This document shows positions 47,944-57,620 of a DNA stretch of 64,000 nucleotides, piece by piece. Origin of the DNA: Sipunculus nudus. Taxonomy: Eukaryota; Annelida; Sipuncula; Golfingiida; Sipunculidae. The stretch covers positions 25,067,956 through 25,131,955 of the forward strand of contig CM049318.1 of NCBI GenBank assembly GCA_026874595.1, given 5' to 3'. The notes under the pieces are model-generated. The model was not told the origin of the DNA and did no database searches. It worked only from the letters and a program-made list of their open reading frames with translations. The translations under genes were made by a program, and so were the position numbers. The number at the start of each line of letters is the position of its first letter. The stretch's first letter is position 1.

Positions 47944-50404
47944 GTGTGTGTGTGTGTGTAACAGACATTACTGTATTACTGCATTTCATAATACTGGTAC
48001 TTTGCCTTAAGTTATGTGACTGTTCTTTTTCTGTATATTACACAGTTAATTAATGTTAATAAACTTCATTAAAAAATACAGGTTTTTTACACCCATGTAA
48101 AAAACCTACATGCATGTGGAATTTCTGTTAAGTGATACCCATGAGATCAACAAATAAAGTTGATTTATTAATCTAATGTACATATGTCATGTTAAAAAAA
48201 GGCATGGCAAATGGTGCATAAAGTTCCCTTATGCATATTTTGTGATCTCATTAAATATGCTGACTTTGCTGAGAATGTTATTCAGTTGAAAAACTTAATT
48301 GGTTAATTTTCATCATGAGTTATTTGAAAATCCATCAGATTTTTGGGTGGTTCTGCCAAAGTGTAGTGAATGCTGACCTCATGAAATATGCATGGGTTGT
48401 ACACGAAAAAGAACTTAAGTGAGACCTATTATATTGATTAATATTTCTATTGTTTTATAAAAAAATCCATTATATTCCTTGTACTTTATCGTGGCGACAC
48501 CATGAATTGGTGTAAATATGTATGGATGAACTGGAGTTTTTTACAGGTGTTTTTTTACTTAAATGATATTTATGTTAATATTATTTACAGGTTTTACATG
48601 GTAATGTAATGTAAAAAATAGGGTTTTTTACTGTAAAAAAAAGCAAACCCTGTATACATATTGCAGTACTATTACTTTGACAAACAGTACTTTCCATTAC
48701 TAGTGCAATTAAATTTTATTAATTCTTATGCCAATTCCCTGGTATGTGGTTATCAGGGTGCGGCTGTAAATAGAAGTGCGGCCAAAAAAAACAGTATTTA
48801 CTGTACACAAAATTTAATAAAAGATATTAAGCAGCATTTCAAAGAATTATGATACTTCCTCTGACAACCATTATTTACAGAGGCAGATGTGCTAGGCTTC
48901 AGCCTTCATGCTCTGCATGTCTGACTTGCAAAGTGAACTTATTCAAGAAAAATACAACTTCTAATGAGAGACATATTTTTACATCAATGCAGATCAATTC
49001 AACTGATCCAGTGAACTTTTAATTCCATTTCAATTCCAATTCACATCATTTTTATTTTTATTAGGTCAATTCAATTCCAACTTCTTAAAATTGCCCGTCA
49101 ATTCCAATTAAATTCAGGAATGACCTCAGGTCTGCTGTCCATGGACCTAATTTTAAGTCATTGTAGAACCTAGCTACTGCAACAAATTTGTAGTGATGGG
49201 TCCAGACTCCAGACACCACACTCATAAGTACAGGTGCAACACTTGTGTGACCCTGTGTATCTGGCTACAACACCTTGTAAAGTTTTGGCGCACAGAAAAT
49301 GGAGACATGGTACAAGGTAGACCGCACGTTTATTCTCGTTCAAAATACTCCCTACAATAACTAACCCTCTCGCAAATAAGCCCTCTCCTTTGAGTCTCTC
49401 TTATTAAAACAGGATACCATTATCATAGAATCAATCAACTTCATTCGCCCCATAATTGGCAGAAATGTGCGGAGACTCACCAAAAGGGGGCCGGGGGGGG
49501 GGGGGGGGGGGGGGGGGGGGAGCCCATCAGCCTTTGATAGGACAGTCCTGGTTGCTTGACCTTGTAATATAACTAGAGAAAAGACTTACGACTAAGTATA
49601 TATATATTTTACAATGCCAGGGCCTTTACAATGGGTTGCTTCCAAATTACATGTACATTCAAGAGTTCATATAATTATCTTATAATTTCACTTGAAATGC
49701 CCACTTAACGATCACTGAGGTTTCAAAATATAAATGAACATAATTAACGAAGCTGATATGATTAACATCTCCATGCAGTATCATAAGGCCTTCTGTAAGA
49801 CAGACACAGGATAAGAAAATTGTGTATGTTACTCAGTGATATAGGTCCTTGTAATATTATTTGAACATGTGATTGCAGTGCTAGTTTATAGCACTGTTGG
49901 CTGCACAAGGTCTAGAATCCTCCCATCAGTATAAGTAATAGTAATAGTAATAGATGGGAAAATGTGGTAATAGTAAAATTAACATCAAATATTGAAAGTA
50001 ATAGTAATAGAACAACTGTAATAGACCCCATGCATGTATGATCCAGCAGAAATATTATGACAGTGAAATCTCACCTAATTAGTTGACCTAATTAAATATA
50101 TGTGGATTTTGCCTTTAATCTAACTCAGGTAAAATAATCTATTGGTAAGCAGTTATGGTGAATTTCTTGAAAATCCCTCAAAACCTTAGTAAATTATGAC
50201 ACTAAAAGATAACGGACGGACAGATGGACAGACTGGGTTTACCATAATACTTCCCCATCTATCATAGACAGGTGAATGAAAGGGTCACTGCACATAAGCA
50301 AGTATGAAAGTCAGCATACAACAGAATCACAATGACACTTACAGTTTTTTGCCAACCAGTTTTGACACACCCTTGACATCTTTCTTTGCTGATTTAGTTG
50401 CCAT
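30464..50404 (-). CDS. Unidentified 468-aa protein, ten coding exons
   Basis: Ten minus-strand segments with GT..AG borders join in frame: 50404-50343, 40647-40572, 40155-40046, 39026-38924, 37003-36844, 36498-36457, 36289-36237, 35724-35675, 31697-31528 and 31044-30464. They total 1407 nt ending in TAA. The N-terminal half is basic (MATKSAKKDVKGVSKLVGKK; later KKKEQQQDKGKQTDKK), followed by the most structured-looking part (about 100-170: REAERLADYANGII, LPIEQLSIIHRYRPN, YSRHVGAALHQKEF). The C-terminal half is acidic, Ser-rich and probably disordered. YTDDFE occurs twice, at 274-279 and about 397-402. No catalytic motif, signal peptide or membrane segment is visible. I do not recognise the family. 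Y-x-D-D-F-E-like motifs make a ciliary or cytoskeletal role conceivable, but that is speculation. The weakest border is the acceptor of 36498-36457 (TTTTCAAAAG), chosen because only it keeps the frame. Confidence 0.85.
31528..31697 (-). CDS. 468-aa gene exon (residues 219-276)
   Basis: Acceptor TTTTCACAG and donor TACACAG then GTAAGAC. Encodes NGQVMPKKGILKTGKSPRQ.., LAPADAICEVRDD and the acidic GTDADNEDDDTEYT. The first YTDDFE motif is created across the junction with the last exon. Confidence 0.85.
31700..32255. other. Intron sequence
   Basis: Nothing recognised except a 16-G tract at about 31915-31930. Confidence 0.4.
32262..33757. mobile_element. Non-autonomous element with GC-rich inverted ends
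   Basis: Starts GGGCCCTGCGCGGGCTG (32262) and ends CCCGCCCAGGGCCCTG (33757), giving imperfect inverted termini. CCCGCCCCGC-type motifs are repeated over about 200 bp inside each end, while the 1.1-kb middle is AT-rich and non-coding. The end resembles hAT-style CAGGG termini, but no 8-bp target duplication could be matched. It lies in an intron of the 468-aa gene. Proline/alanine-rich open frames in the ends are artefacts. Confidence 0.65.
33760..35670. other. Intron sequence with small repeats
   Basis: A MITE-like segment near 34340-34584 carries TACTGTAAAAC and TACTGTACTTTG at the left and GTCGACCACAGTA at the right. A short hairpin lies at about 35124-35159 (GGGGTCTGG .. CCAGACCCC), and TTTCTTAATTTCTCTCCTTG recurs twice after it. 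No exons. Confidence 0.4.
35675..35724 (-). CDS. 468-aa gene exon (residues 203-219)
   Basis: Acceptor TATTAATCAG and donor AACTCA then GTAAGTAT. Encodes RKEADESDNSKKNQKT, low-complexity and charged. Confidence 0.78.
36237..36289 (-). CDS. 468-aa gene exon (residues 185-202)
   Basis: Acceptor CATTTATAG and donor CACCA then GTAAGAGA. Encodes MGTGNPKESKRLQQLSP. Confidence 0.78.
36457..36498 (-). CDS. 468-aa gene small exon (residues 171-185)
   Basis: Encodes LIQTMENENISDK and ends at donor GACAAAG then GTACATG. The acceptor used here, CTTTTCAAAAG, is weak. The better-looking CAG 12 bases downstream would break the reading frame with the preceding exon, so the upstream AG was chosen. The exon could be wrong or alternatively spliced. 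Confidence 0.6.
36733..36780. repeat. (GT)n microsatellite
   Basis: About 48 bp of alternating GT within an intron of the 468-aa gene. Confidence 0.93.
36844..37003 (-). CDS. 468-aa gene exon (residues 118-171)
   Basis: Acceptor TTTTTTTCAG and donor AAAGAAG then GTTGGTTA (slightly weak). Encodes DTLPIEQLSIIHRYRPN.., ENGHVQNYSRHVGAALHQ and KEFIKFYIKE. It is the best candidate for a conserved folded part of the protein. Confidence 0.85.
37005..38595. other. Intron sequence
   Basis: No bounded element or extra exon recognised. Open frames on both strands at 37547-38070 lack splice sites consistent with the gene's phases. Confidence 0.4.
38601..38862 (-). repeat. Intronic copies of the neighbouring exon's 3' end and donor
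   Basis: The 36-nt plus-strand stretch 38917-38952 (last 29 exon bases plus GTAAGTA) reappears in the downstream intron at 38601-38636 with three mismatches and at 38827-38862 with four. Decayed versions (CATTTGCATAATCAGCTTA, CCATTTGCATTATCGGTTAG) lie between them. Both main copies keep GTAAGTA at the equivalent donor position. Confidence 0.85.
38924..39026 (-). CDS. 468-aa gene exon (residues 83-117)
   Basis: Acceptor TTGTATTGCCAG and donor ATTATA then GTAAGTAA. Encodes NNKKSVTPKVTKNSRR then VVLLREAERLADYANGII. It is sandwiched between a 34-bp minisatellite upstream and repeats derived from its own 3' end downstream. Confidence 0.88.
39140..39895. repeat. Minisatellite, about 34-bp unit
   Basis: About 21 copies of a unit with TGTGAAGCACCATGGGATAT and CAGCTTAAGTGTAG, with length variation of one or two bases. 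It starts about 110 bp upstream (in gene direction) of the exon at 38924-39026. Confidence 0.93.
40046..40155 (-). CDS. 468-aa gene exon (residues 47-83)
   Basis: Acceptor CCTTTTTCAG and donor GATAAAAA then GTATGT. Encodes HDIDLAYKVTECTKLEK followed by the lysine/glutamine-rich KKKEQQQDKGKQTDK. Confidence 0.88.
40160..41180. other. Intron sequence
   Basis: Apart from the exon at 40572-40647, nothing is recognised. Phrases such as GATTCAATT..TTCAATTA near 40770-40830 resemble the decayed repeat at 12668-13095. Confidence 0.35.
40572..40647 (-). CDS. 468-aa gene exon (residues 21-46)
   Basis: Acceptor ACTGTTTCAG and donor AAAATG then GTCAGT. Encodes ELYMNYEKRENRFDPSG and KFTTNKKM. The first base completes Leu21. 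Confidence 0.88.
41187..41269. repeat. (AT)n tract abutting a 54-bp palindrome
   Basis: An AT run (to about 41215) is followed by arms 41216-41242 and 41243-41269, which are reverse complements with one mismatch and no spacer, centred on GTTAAC. A second (TA)n run lies at about 41336-41359. Confidence 0.92.
41760..42240. repeat. Interspersed repeat with TGACCTCATTAAATATGCAT units
   Basis: Three successive degenerate units start near 41771, 41928 and 42069 with TGACCTCATTAAATATGCAT or variants. Each contains a GTGAGA.A..T.TATTG..TAA phrase and AAAATC.ATCA. The block ends in ACAGACAGACAGATGGACAG. Related single units occur at 48235-48500 and 50085-50240. This resembles a common bivalve repeat family; non-coding. 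Confidence 0.65.
42245..44745. other. Intron sequence
   Basis: No exon, RNA gene or bounded element recognised. An 11-C run lies near 43683. Confidence 0.35.
44750..46438. repeat. Cluster of nine GTCCCACCCGTAAC motifs
   Basis: Exact 14-mers start at 44750, 44957, 45138, 45296, 45312, 45329, 46065 and 46264 on the plus strand, and one inverted copy (GTTACGGGTGGGAC) is at 46425-46438. Several are preceded by TTT. The sequence between copies shows no obvious similarity. Spacings are mostly 158-207 bp, with one tight triplet (16-17 bp) and one 736-bp gap. The cluster lies in the 9.7-kb first coding intron of the 468-aa gene. No known element or binding site was recognised. Confidence 0.95.
46440..47865. 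other. Intron sequence
   Basis: Nothing recognised beyond a 10-C run near 47268. Confidence 0.35.
47868..47960. repeat. (TA)n-(TG)n compound microsatellite
   Basis: A TA run passes directly into about 70 bp of TG repeats with one interruption. Apparent Tyr-Ile and Cys-Val or Thr-His frames are artefacts. Confidence 0.95.
48000..49488. other. Intron sequence with hairpins and repeats
   Basis: GGTTTTTTAC ACCC AT GTAAAAAACC near 48082-48107 is a short hairpin. GTTTTTTACAGG and TTTACAGG phrases, with GGGTTTTTTACTGTAAAAAA, recur at 48535-48650. Between them is one copy of the TGACCTCATTAAATATG repeat. From 49020 to 49125 a degenerate CAATTCCAATT-rich segment follows. Confidence 0.45.
49493..49520. 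repeat. 28-bp poly-G tract
   Basis: The longest pure G homopolymer in the window. Similar but shorter G or C runs occur at about 1102, 17449, 19310, 22014, 23205, 24421 and 31915. Confidence 0.9.
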
Positions 50405-50408
50405 AATT
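50343..50408 (-). CDS. 468-aa gene, start-codon exon (residues 1-20)
   Basis: Acceptor TTTTGTAG, then AATTATGG, so the ATG (50404-50402) lies four bases into the exon with A at -3 and G at +4. The exon encodes MATKSAKKDVKGVSKLVGKK and ends with two bases of the next codon at donor AAACT then GTAAGTG. A 9.7-kb intron follows. Confidence 0.85.
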
Positions 50409-53175
50409 CTACAAAACAAAGAGGAACAATTAAGCACTCAAATAGCCCTGGTTGGGAAATACATATGAATATCTATTATATAGTATCCCACCAGCTTTAT
50501 TGATATTTTCACATCAATATGTTCTCAACAATATACAACAAAATCTGGTTTGAATAAATCTTTTCAAATGTCAATTTTTGGGGAAATTTTAAAGTTTGTT
50601 CAGAGAAGTAAATGCATGTGAGATTTTTCTCCTATAAATGTTTATTCTAACAGTTTAATACTGGTCATTGCTAAAGCTATAAATATCTTCTTTTTATTAT
50701 CAAAAAAAATACAACTGCCTGAACAATACAAGATGCTTATAATTGTTTATATATTTATATAAATTTACTTAAATAAAGATCATCAGTAATTTTGGCTGCT
50801 TTTCTCTTTATGCCAAAAGGCACTTAGGTGTGAGTGGTGGCAAATTTTAAATTGACAATTTCAAGTCAGCTCCCACTCTACTTCACCATGTGATCTTTTC
50901 TGCTACCTTTAAGATGTCCAGTCTCTCTAGAGGGAAGGAAATTTGCAATGTATTGTTGTTAAAAGGGCATCACATCTGCAACAGTTTTCATTTTGCTGTA
51001 TCCTGAAATATTGGACATTTCCTGGTTTAACCAAACTTCCAACAAAGATGTTGAAGAACAGGCAAGCAAAACCAGAATATTTGCTTTACTATTAAAAAAA
51101 TATCAGAGATAACTGGAAAGTCTATAATTTGGACAACTGAGAATCCATCAGCTGCCATATAGGGTGAGATGAGCAGCAGTTTAAGGCCTGTTGTAATTTT
51201 GTATCTCTGACATAAAAGAGCCTACCAAGGATGTTTTAGTGACAGCAAGTGTCATAGCAGAAACGGTGCTGAAATTCGTGATTGGGAATCAAATACAGTC
51301 AACATTCCATTTAACAAGCCTCATCATTTACAAGGATAAGTCACTTAAAATTAACCAAACAAACTGTTAAACATGTCCATTTACTTTGTAACAACTACCA
51401 TCAAACAGCCACCATGGGTGAAAAAAAATTGGTTAAAATGTCAGACATGTACATCCAACATTGGTTTGAATTCAGGATCATGATCGCCCCAAATATTTTC
51501 CCCTGAGAAAAAATGACTGTGTAACATATTGGAGGTTTTTCAAAATGACGCCCATCTTTCAGGCCGACAGAAAGACAGGTTTAGTAATATAGTAATTATT
51601 GCCAGATAATGAAGTAAATTAACCAAAAAAGTGTCAATGCCGTTGACAAATTTACATAGTCAGGAAAGATATATTAACCTTAATATTATTTTAAGCTTTG
51701 TCACTTAGATTGTTAAGTCTGCAATCGCTGAACTACTCCCTCAACTGTTTACTTTCAAACACAAAGATCCACCTGGGGCTAGAACTAGCTCCAATAATCT
51801 CTCCCTGTGCTATGCTGTGAGAGAGCCACATAAGACAAAAATCAATTAGCCATTTATAGATATTTAAAGTGATGAATACTTTCATATATAATGCGAACGT
51901 TCATATTACTCTACTTATAATATTTCATGTGCCAACGATGCATCAGTGTTGAAAACCAATTTGCCTTTTTATTGTAAGTAATATATTTAAATCAGCCCTA
52001 TATGGCAATGGTTAAGTAACTTGTGTACTCAGGGCTACATGGAAAAGGAGGAATAAAGATTCTAATGTCAATGAATGTAATTTACCCTTAATAAACATTA
52101 TCTTACCTTATATCTCACCATCAGAGGAAATTGAACTTGAATAAATCAAAATTGATATGAAAACATACACATAGATAAACAGGGCTGTTTGGGTGTATAA
52201 TTTACTAATTATTACTTAATCTATTATTACTAATATTATTTTTAGCAGTTATGTACCAGTATCTGGTGATGTTGAATCAGTCAAGTTACCTGGGTGTTTT
52301 AGAAACTTAGATAAAGCAACTATGAAGGCTTTAAGCATTGATTTTTCACAAATTTTACATGCACACATCATTAGGATATAGTCTTTTTTTCGTTGCAACT
52401 ATAGAATTAGTGCCTACTGGCCGGTGCCTTTATCCACAATGGGTACACATTGAATATTCCAATGATAGATCCAACTTATTCCTCTGTACTGGAATTGAAT
52501 CCTATTATGGGCTATAGGCTTTTCACACATGTATTAAAGTTCAATAAATTTAACCTTTCTTCATGCAATTCAAAGTACTTGTATCCACCAAGACTCATCT
52601 CAATGCTTGTTTACACCATTAAGTATTTTTCAAGGCTTAGGGTTTACAATAAACCAGCGATCAATTTTGTCTGAGCGAAGAGAGAGACCGTGTATGCTAT
52701 GACTCTACACTATGGCTCAGGGTTAATTTTTTCAACTTCAGCTACATCTTGACAAGAAGCACTATGACCATGCATAGGCTTAACCAATTTTACCCTCATT
52801 TAAATAACTTCTACCAATTCTCACATGCACAAATAATCATCATGTTTTGTCATTCAGTTTGTCTGAATTTCAATAAAATAGATTTAAATATCCCCACTTA
52901 ACCACTCATTCTCAACTTGTCTTGCATGGCGCCTTGGTAGTACAAAGGACTTGTTAACACAACATTATTGCTGGTTTGAGACCAGGTATAGAGCTTCACA
53001 ATTGCATGTTATGTGTACTAAAAATTCATGAATTTCTGATTTCAGGTTTGCCACCAGACAAGAGACAAAGGTGAACATGGCACACATACGAACAAGACAT
53101 ACGCAATAAAGTATTACTACAACAAGTAAACAAGTAGACAAAAACATCACATATTTTTTCTTGACTAAGACCATC
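50409..53175. other. Intron or upstream sequence
   Basis: Between the start-codon exon and the putative 5' UTR exon. No exon or bounded element was recognised. Confidence 0.35.
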
Positions 53176-53176
53176 T

Positions 53177-53545
53177 CCTGTTCTCAGCTGTAGGCACTAT
53201 GTCCTCTAATGCTCCGTAAGCCACAGACAGCGACACAACAAGTTTCACCATTTCAGGTTTTTGTTGCGTCACCAGCCCATCAAAGGGCTAACTGGGGTTG
53301 TAGCACGATACGATCTGTTACTCTGAGAAAGGAAATTGAATGAAAATATTTCCTATGGTTTAAACAAACCAATGATCACATAATGTTGTATGTCAAAAGG
53401 CCTGTACTGAAAAACAACCATTCTGGAAAGAATGAAGCACCTGTAACATCAACAACTGATACTATTTGTCCAGAGAGAAATGATGCATTAACAGGGGCGG
53501 TAGACATCTTGCATTTGGTTGCAGTCCTATATAAGGCTTTAGGCC
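53177..53545 (-). other. Minus-strand coding-like segments of unknown origin
   Basis: Two short minus-strand stretches look protein-like. One reads MSTAPVNASFLSGQIVS.. from an ATG near 53508 to a possible donor (GTTACAG then GTGCTT). The other, near 53297-53180, reads PFDGLVTQQKPEMVKLV.. to ..ALEDIVPTAENRRWS and a stop. Their phases do not join with the borders seen. They may be fragments of a small gene or of a retrocopy nested in the long 5' intron. Family unknown. Confidence 0.22.
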
Positions 53546-55104
53546 TGTGTACTATTATGTTCATATTTCAACTTCCTTGGTGCAAAATAGGGCCGAGTAC
53601 AGAAAAGTAATGATTTCTAGTGGTCAAATATACAACAAACATAGATGTACTGAACATTAATCAATGGATATATGTTAAATCTCACAGTTGTGTATGGAGT
53701 GTTATAATCACAGTTAACTGCAGGTGCAATCTATGGACTCCACATTGTGTCAGTCACTGAAAAAAAAAGCAATTGAGGAGTTCATTCTTTCCGTCATTTT
53801 TACTTAGTTAAAGTTTAGGCCGCCCTTATTGACACATGGGGTGTGTCAATAAGGTCCAGCTTATTGACATACGGTTTAACTGCGCATGCGTCAAATCTGT
53901 CACACTCCCGCTAGATGGCAGGGCGTTCACCGTGTGTCACTAACACCCCTGTCTTGATACCCGAAACCATGTGTCAATAACGCGAGTTATTGTTACTATA
54001 GCAGGTCTTAATTACCGGGCCGTGTAGGAGAAGTGGTGGCTTTTGACTAATCAGGTCCTTTGATCTCTGACACGTATGTTTAACATTTATAATAGTTTAT
54101 TACTTTCATCGCCTAGGTATATTAATAAGTTTAAAACCTATTTTCATCATGCGGGGTACTACTAATTTCGGGGATGAAAATTACATCCCTGATGAAAATT
54201 ATTTATCTCATTTCAAAATTTTAAATATATTCAACAATTTAAAAATAAATATAATTTACATACATATATCTCTTGTTTTATTCAATATCATTTTTCTAAT
54301 CAGAAAATAATAAACAAGGATAATAGAAACAAATAAGCTTTATTGAAATTAATACAAAAAAAATCAAGTTTATCATAGTTTCTTATGACTAAATACACAA
54401 ACTTTATAAGCACATTGATACTGAATAATTAAATAATTGCAAATAAACTGGAGAAGTGGCTACTTTATTACTCTAATTATTATACAGATGTGATTACTGG
54501 GAATTTTGTGACATTCTTCTTCATGAAATGTATACTTTCCAGATTTTCACGATGTAAATTGGACATGTTCAAAATCAGAGGAACAAACCGAAAATGAAAT
54601 TGGCTAAGTTACTACGAGCCATGGAATGGTCATATCTTTATCAACAACTCATCATCGTGGCCTGATCGATTATAGAATAAATATCATGTGATAAAATTAA
54701 AAACAGAGCTCTCCGTTACCTTTTTAGTGTTCACAGGTTCTGCATGTGAAATTGCTGCTCTAAAAGAGACATTGGTTGTTTAACAAGTAGATATCATTTG
54801 ATTGAGATGTTACGGTTTTGGAATCACTATGGATTTCACTAGTCTTAGCGCCGCATTGCCAACGTAATCTGAAACAGAAATTATGTTCTGATTATCAACA
54901 TAAATGGCTTGAACAATACCGATCAGTTCCGAAATTAAGATTTTTTATCAGTTTTTTCAGCACTCAGTGCACGGCACATAATTAAGTATGTACGTTAAAA
55001 AGTATATGGCCTGATCGACGACAGCAAAGTTCAGTCTACTTGCTCGGCTTTGGTGTCCGCTGCTGAGAAGTGAAACTGACAGATGTCAGACACCATATAT
55101 AAGC

Positions 55105-55245
55105 TGATACCACCCAATAAATACAGGAACCTTAAAAGCAAAGGGCTGTCTCATATGTAAAAACGGTGACATCGAAGATGAGAGGCACAATGGTCTTGAA
55201 TGTCCTATATTACGAACCCCTAACAATTCTGTACAATAAAACATC
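55105..55245 (+). pseudogene. LINE reverse-transcriptase C-terminal fragment (Cys-rich end)
   Basis: The plus-strand frame contains GCLICKNGDIEDE, RHNGLECPILRTP and a stop soon after. C-x2-C, then ED-E-x-H, then CP is the zinc-knuckle pattern at the C-terminus of several non-LTR retrotransposon polymerases. It is a short dead remnant with downstream stops. Confidence 0.6.
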
Positions 55246-55669
55246 TTACACAATTATGCAGTTTCCTATACTTGATAAAACAAATTCAATTGGTTTAATT
55301 CATAAATTGCGACGGCAAGACTTTGGTAGAATACTTGGTCCACTGTTGGAAAAAGTGTAAAAATTAACTTTTACGCCGTTAGAAAAAAGTACAACCCGTA
55401 CACTCTAATGATGTTTATGATTTAGAATATCTACCACTAAGTATATACTGTATTTATATTTGAGTTTTACTTTTATGAGCCCAAACGGGACTATATAATA
55501 AACATACCATTATAAATAAACTACTAATAAAACCTGCAAAGAAAATCCAAACAAGAGAAACATTTAGGCACTCCAGACTTAGTAGTTAAGAAATGGAAAC
55601 AAGAATTAATTGATATATCAGAGGAGATTGTTTATATGGGATTCTCCAAGATTTATGACACAACAATTT

Positions 55670-55925
55670 TCGTACAAATAAGGAATTTTCAGTTTTATGT
55701 ACTACAACGTCGGGTGACGTTAAACCCATTTTCTTCATAGACTGAATGTAATAGATTCTCCTACTTTTACCTTTTGTAAATAAGAAAGAGAAACTTTATC
55801 ACATATTTTTTGGAATTGTTCTTTTGTCGCTAACTTGTGGTTAAAAATACAAGAGGGTTTGAATAGTTCGTCATTAAACTCCTCAGTTGCGTTTTCACTA
55901 TCTGAAGTTCTGTTAGGTTAAAGCG
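55670..55925 (+). pseudogene. LINE C-terminal fragment of a second type
   Basis: The plus-strand frame reads FQFYVLQRRVTLNPF, then TFTFCK, a stop, ERETLSHIFWNCSFVANLW and LKIQEGLNSS. The C-x-C..ETLxHxFWxC..LW pattern is typical of the C-terminal domain of L1/Tx1-like LINEs, different from the fragment at 55105. The in-frame stop after FCK shows it is inactive. Confidence 0.65.
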
Positions 55926-57486
55926 AACATAGATGGTTAAATATGCTAACACTAGTTGTAAAAAAGTATGTTTATAATTGCAGATGTCTCAAAATGTTAC
56001 CGAACTATCATGGATGTATAATTAAGCTATGTAAAGCAGATTTATTCAAGAGAAGATGTAATCGCTAAGAAAGGAGGTAAATTAACTCAACATTATTCAA
56101 AATGGGAAAACCTTACCTACCTGCTCTCCTCTACATGAATAATCTTCACGATTAAATGTAAATTGTTATCGAAATATTAATTTCTATATGTATGTTTGTA
56201 TGTATGTACTGTTCCGTTATGCATGTACTACGTTTGTGTAATAAAAAAAAAAAAGAAAATCCAAACAATTATCATGCTATATAAAATATACACAATTAAT
56301 ATACACAATATAAACACGTTAAGATACGGACACAAACATGCATACACATTTTTATAATATACAAAATATAACGTACATAAATATTCAAGAAAGTTCCATA
56401 TAAAAATAAATATTCCAAAACAGTCTTCTTCAGTATCATCCTTCTCGACCTCTTAACAGTGTTTCCTAATCGTCTGCATGCCCTGCCATGCCAGGGGCCC
56501 TGGATGAGGTAAATATGCAACCAGAGAATTTTTAAAGGCTTGTTTCATTTATTATTTTTGACGCATTATTTTAAATTTTTATTATTCTATAATAAGAAGT
56601 AATGGATATCTATATAAGAATAACTACCATATTTGATATGTAATGACTAAATGTGCTCAAATTAGTCAAATATAGCTTGTAGGCCTACAATGCAATGCAA
56701 CGTTTTCTTAGTTATGGTGGTATATCAAAGTTTGAGCCGATAAATTCGACTTAGGATACAATGACTCTCAAACAACACCACCTTTCATAAAATGCTTATT
56801 TTTTGTAAAATTATACATCTCCTGTATATTACAGAATATTACTTTGTTTATGATTTGCGTTAAAGATGGAAAATAGGCCATTGAATAAAAAAAAATACTT
56901 AAATTACCCTGGAAAACCCCTGTTACAATAAGAAAAAAAAAACATCTTCGCAAGGATAAAAAAAACATATTTCACGAGGCCCAATTTCCCTGGTGGCCTT
57001 TGAAGTGACCTGGCCCTTTGATCTAGGACACCATTGATCAGTGTGATTAACTGGGGCAATGGTGCGCCAGCTTAATTGCGGTACGCTTGACTGACCACTG
57101 GTGACACACGGTAACCAAGACTCTCAATTCTCCGTACCCGGGACTGCAATACACGGTAACCGAGACTTCCAAATCGAGGTAACCAAGACTTTCGGACCGT
57201 GTGTCAATAAGCACTCCGTAAAGTTAAAGCTCACCTCATGGGCCCAATAGTTTCAGTCACACTGAACGCCAGTATGGGCATATACAATGTCAAAATAAAC
57301 ACTGAAACCCTGCTTTATTTTCCAACATTCTTTTTTGGAACAATGTCAATGTTTGTAAGTAAATAAGACTATATTCTATCGTTCTGTGCTGTACTGTAAA
57401 GTCTACACTGTAAGTGTAACTTCAGTCAACAAAACAGTGCATCGTTTTCTGTAGAATATCTGAATGTCATGTAAAAATAAACTCAC

Positions 57487-57620
57487 CTGGAACATTTATT
57501 ATATAACAACGTTAAATCCTCTGTCTGACTACGTAATGCACACAAACTGAATATCAGTATATCCGGAAAAACCACGGAACGAAACCGCACCTGTCTTCAG
57601 TAAGCCGCCATCTTTAAACA
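57487..57620 (-). other. Probable 5' UTR exon of the 468-aa gene
   Basis: On the minus strand the sequence AAGATGGCGGC (57614-57604), typical of transcription starts of housekeeping genes, is followed about 120 nt later by a strong donor (TTCCAG then GTGAGTTT, exon end 57487). No other convincing first exon lies between this point and the acceptor at 50408. The link is inferred from position and orientation. The exact transcription start is unknown. Confidence 0.55.

Larger units (their letters stand above)
53814..57221. mobile_element. 3.4-kb TIR element with nested LINE remnants
   Basis: The left end reads TTTAGGCCGCCC then TTATTGACACATGG. The right end in reverse complement reads TTACGGAGTGC then TTATTGACACACGG, so a 13-14-bp inverted core is shared. 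Both sides are flanked by AGTTAAAG (53806-53813 and 57222-57229). This can be read as an 8-bp target duplication or as TTAA duplication with slightly longer ends, so the superfamily is open. More ACACACGGTAACC-type phrases repeat inside the right end (57100-57200). No transposase is recognisable; the interior holds two LINE fragments. Confidence 0.7.
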
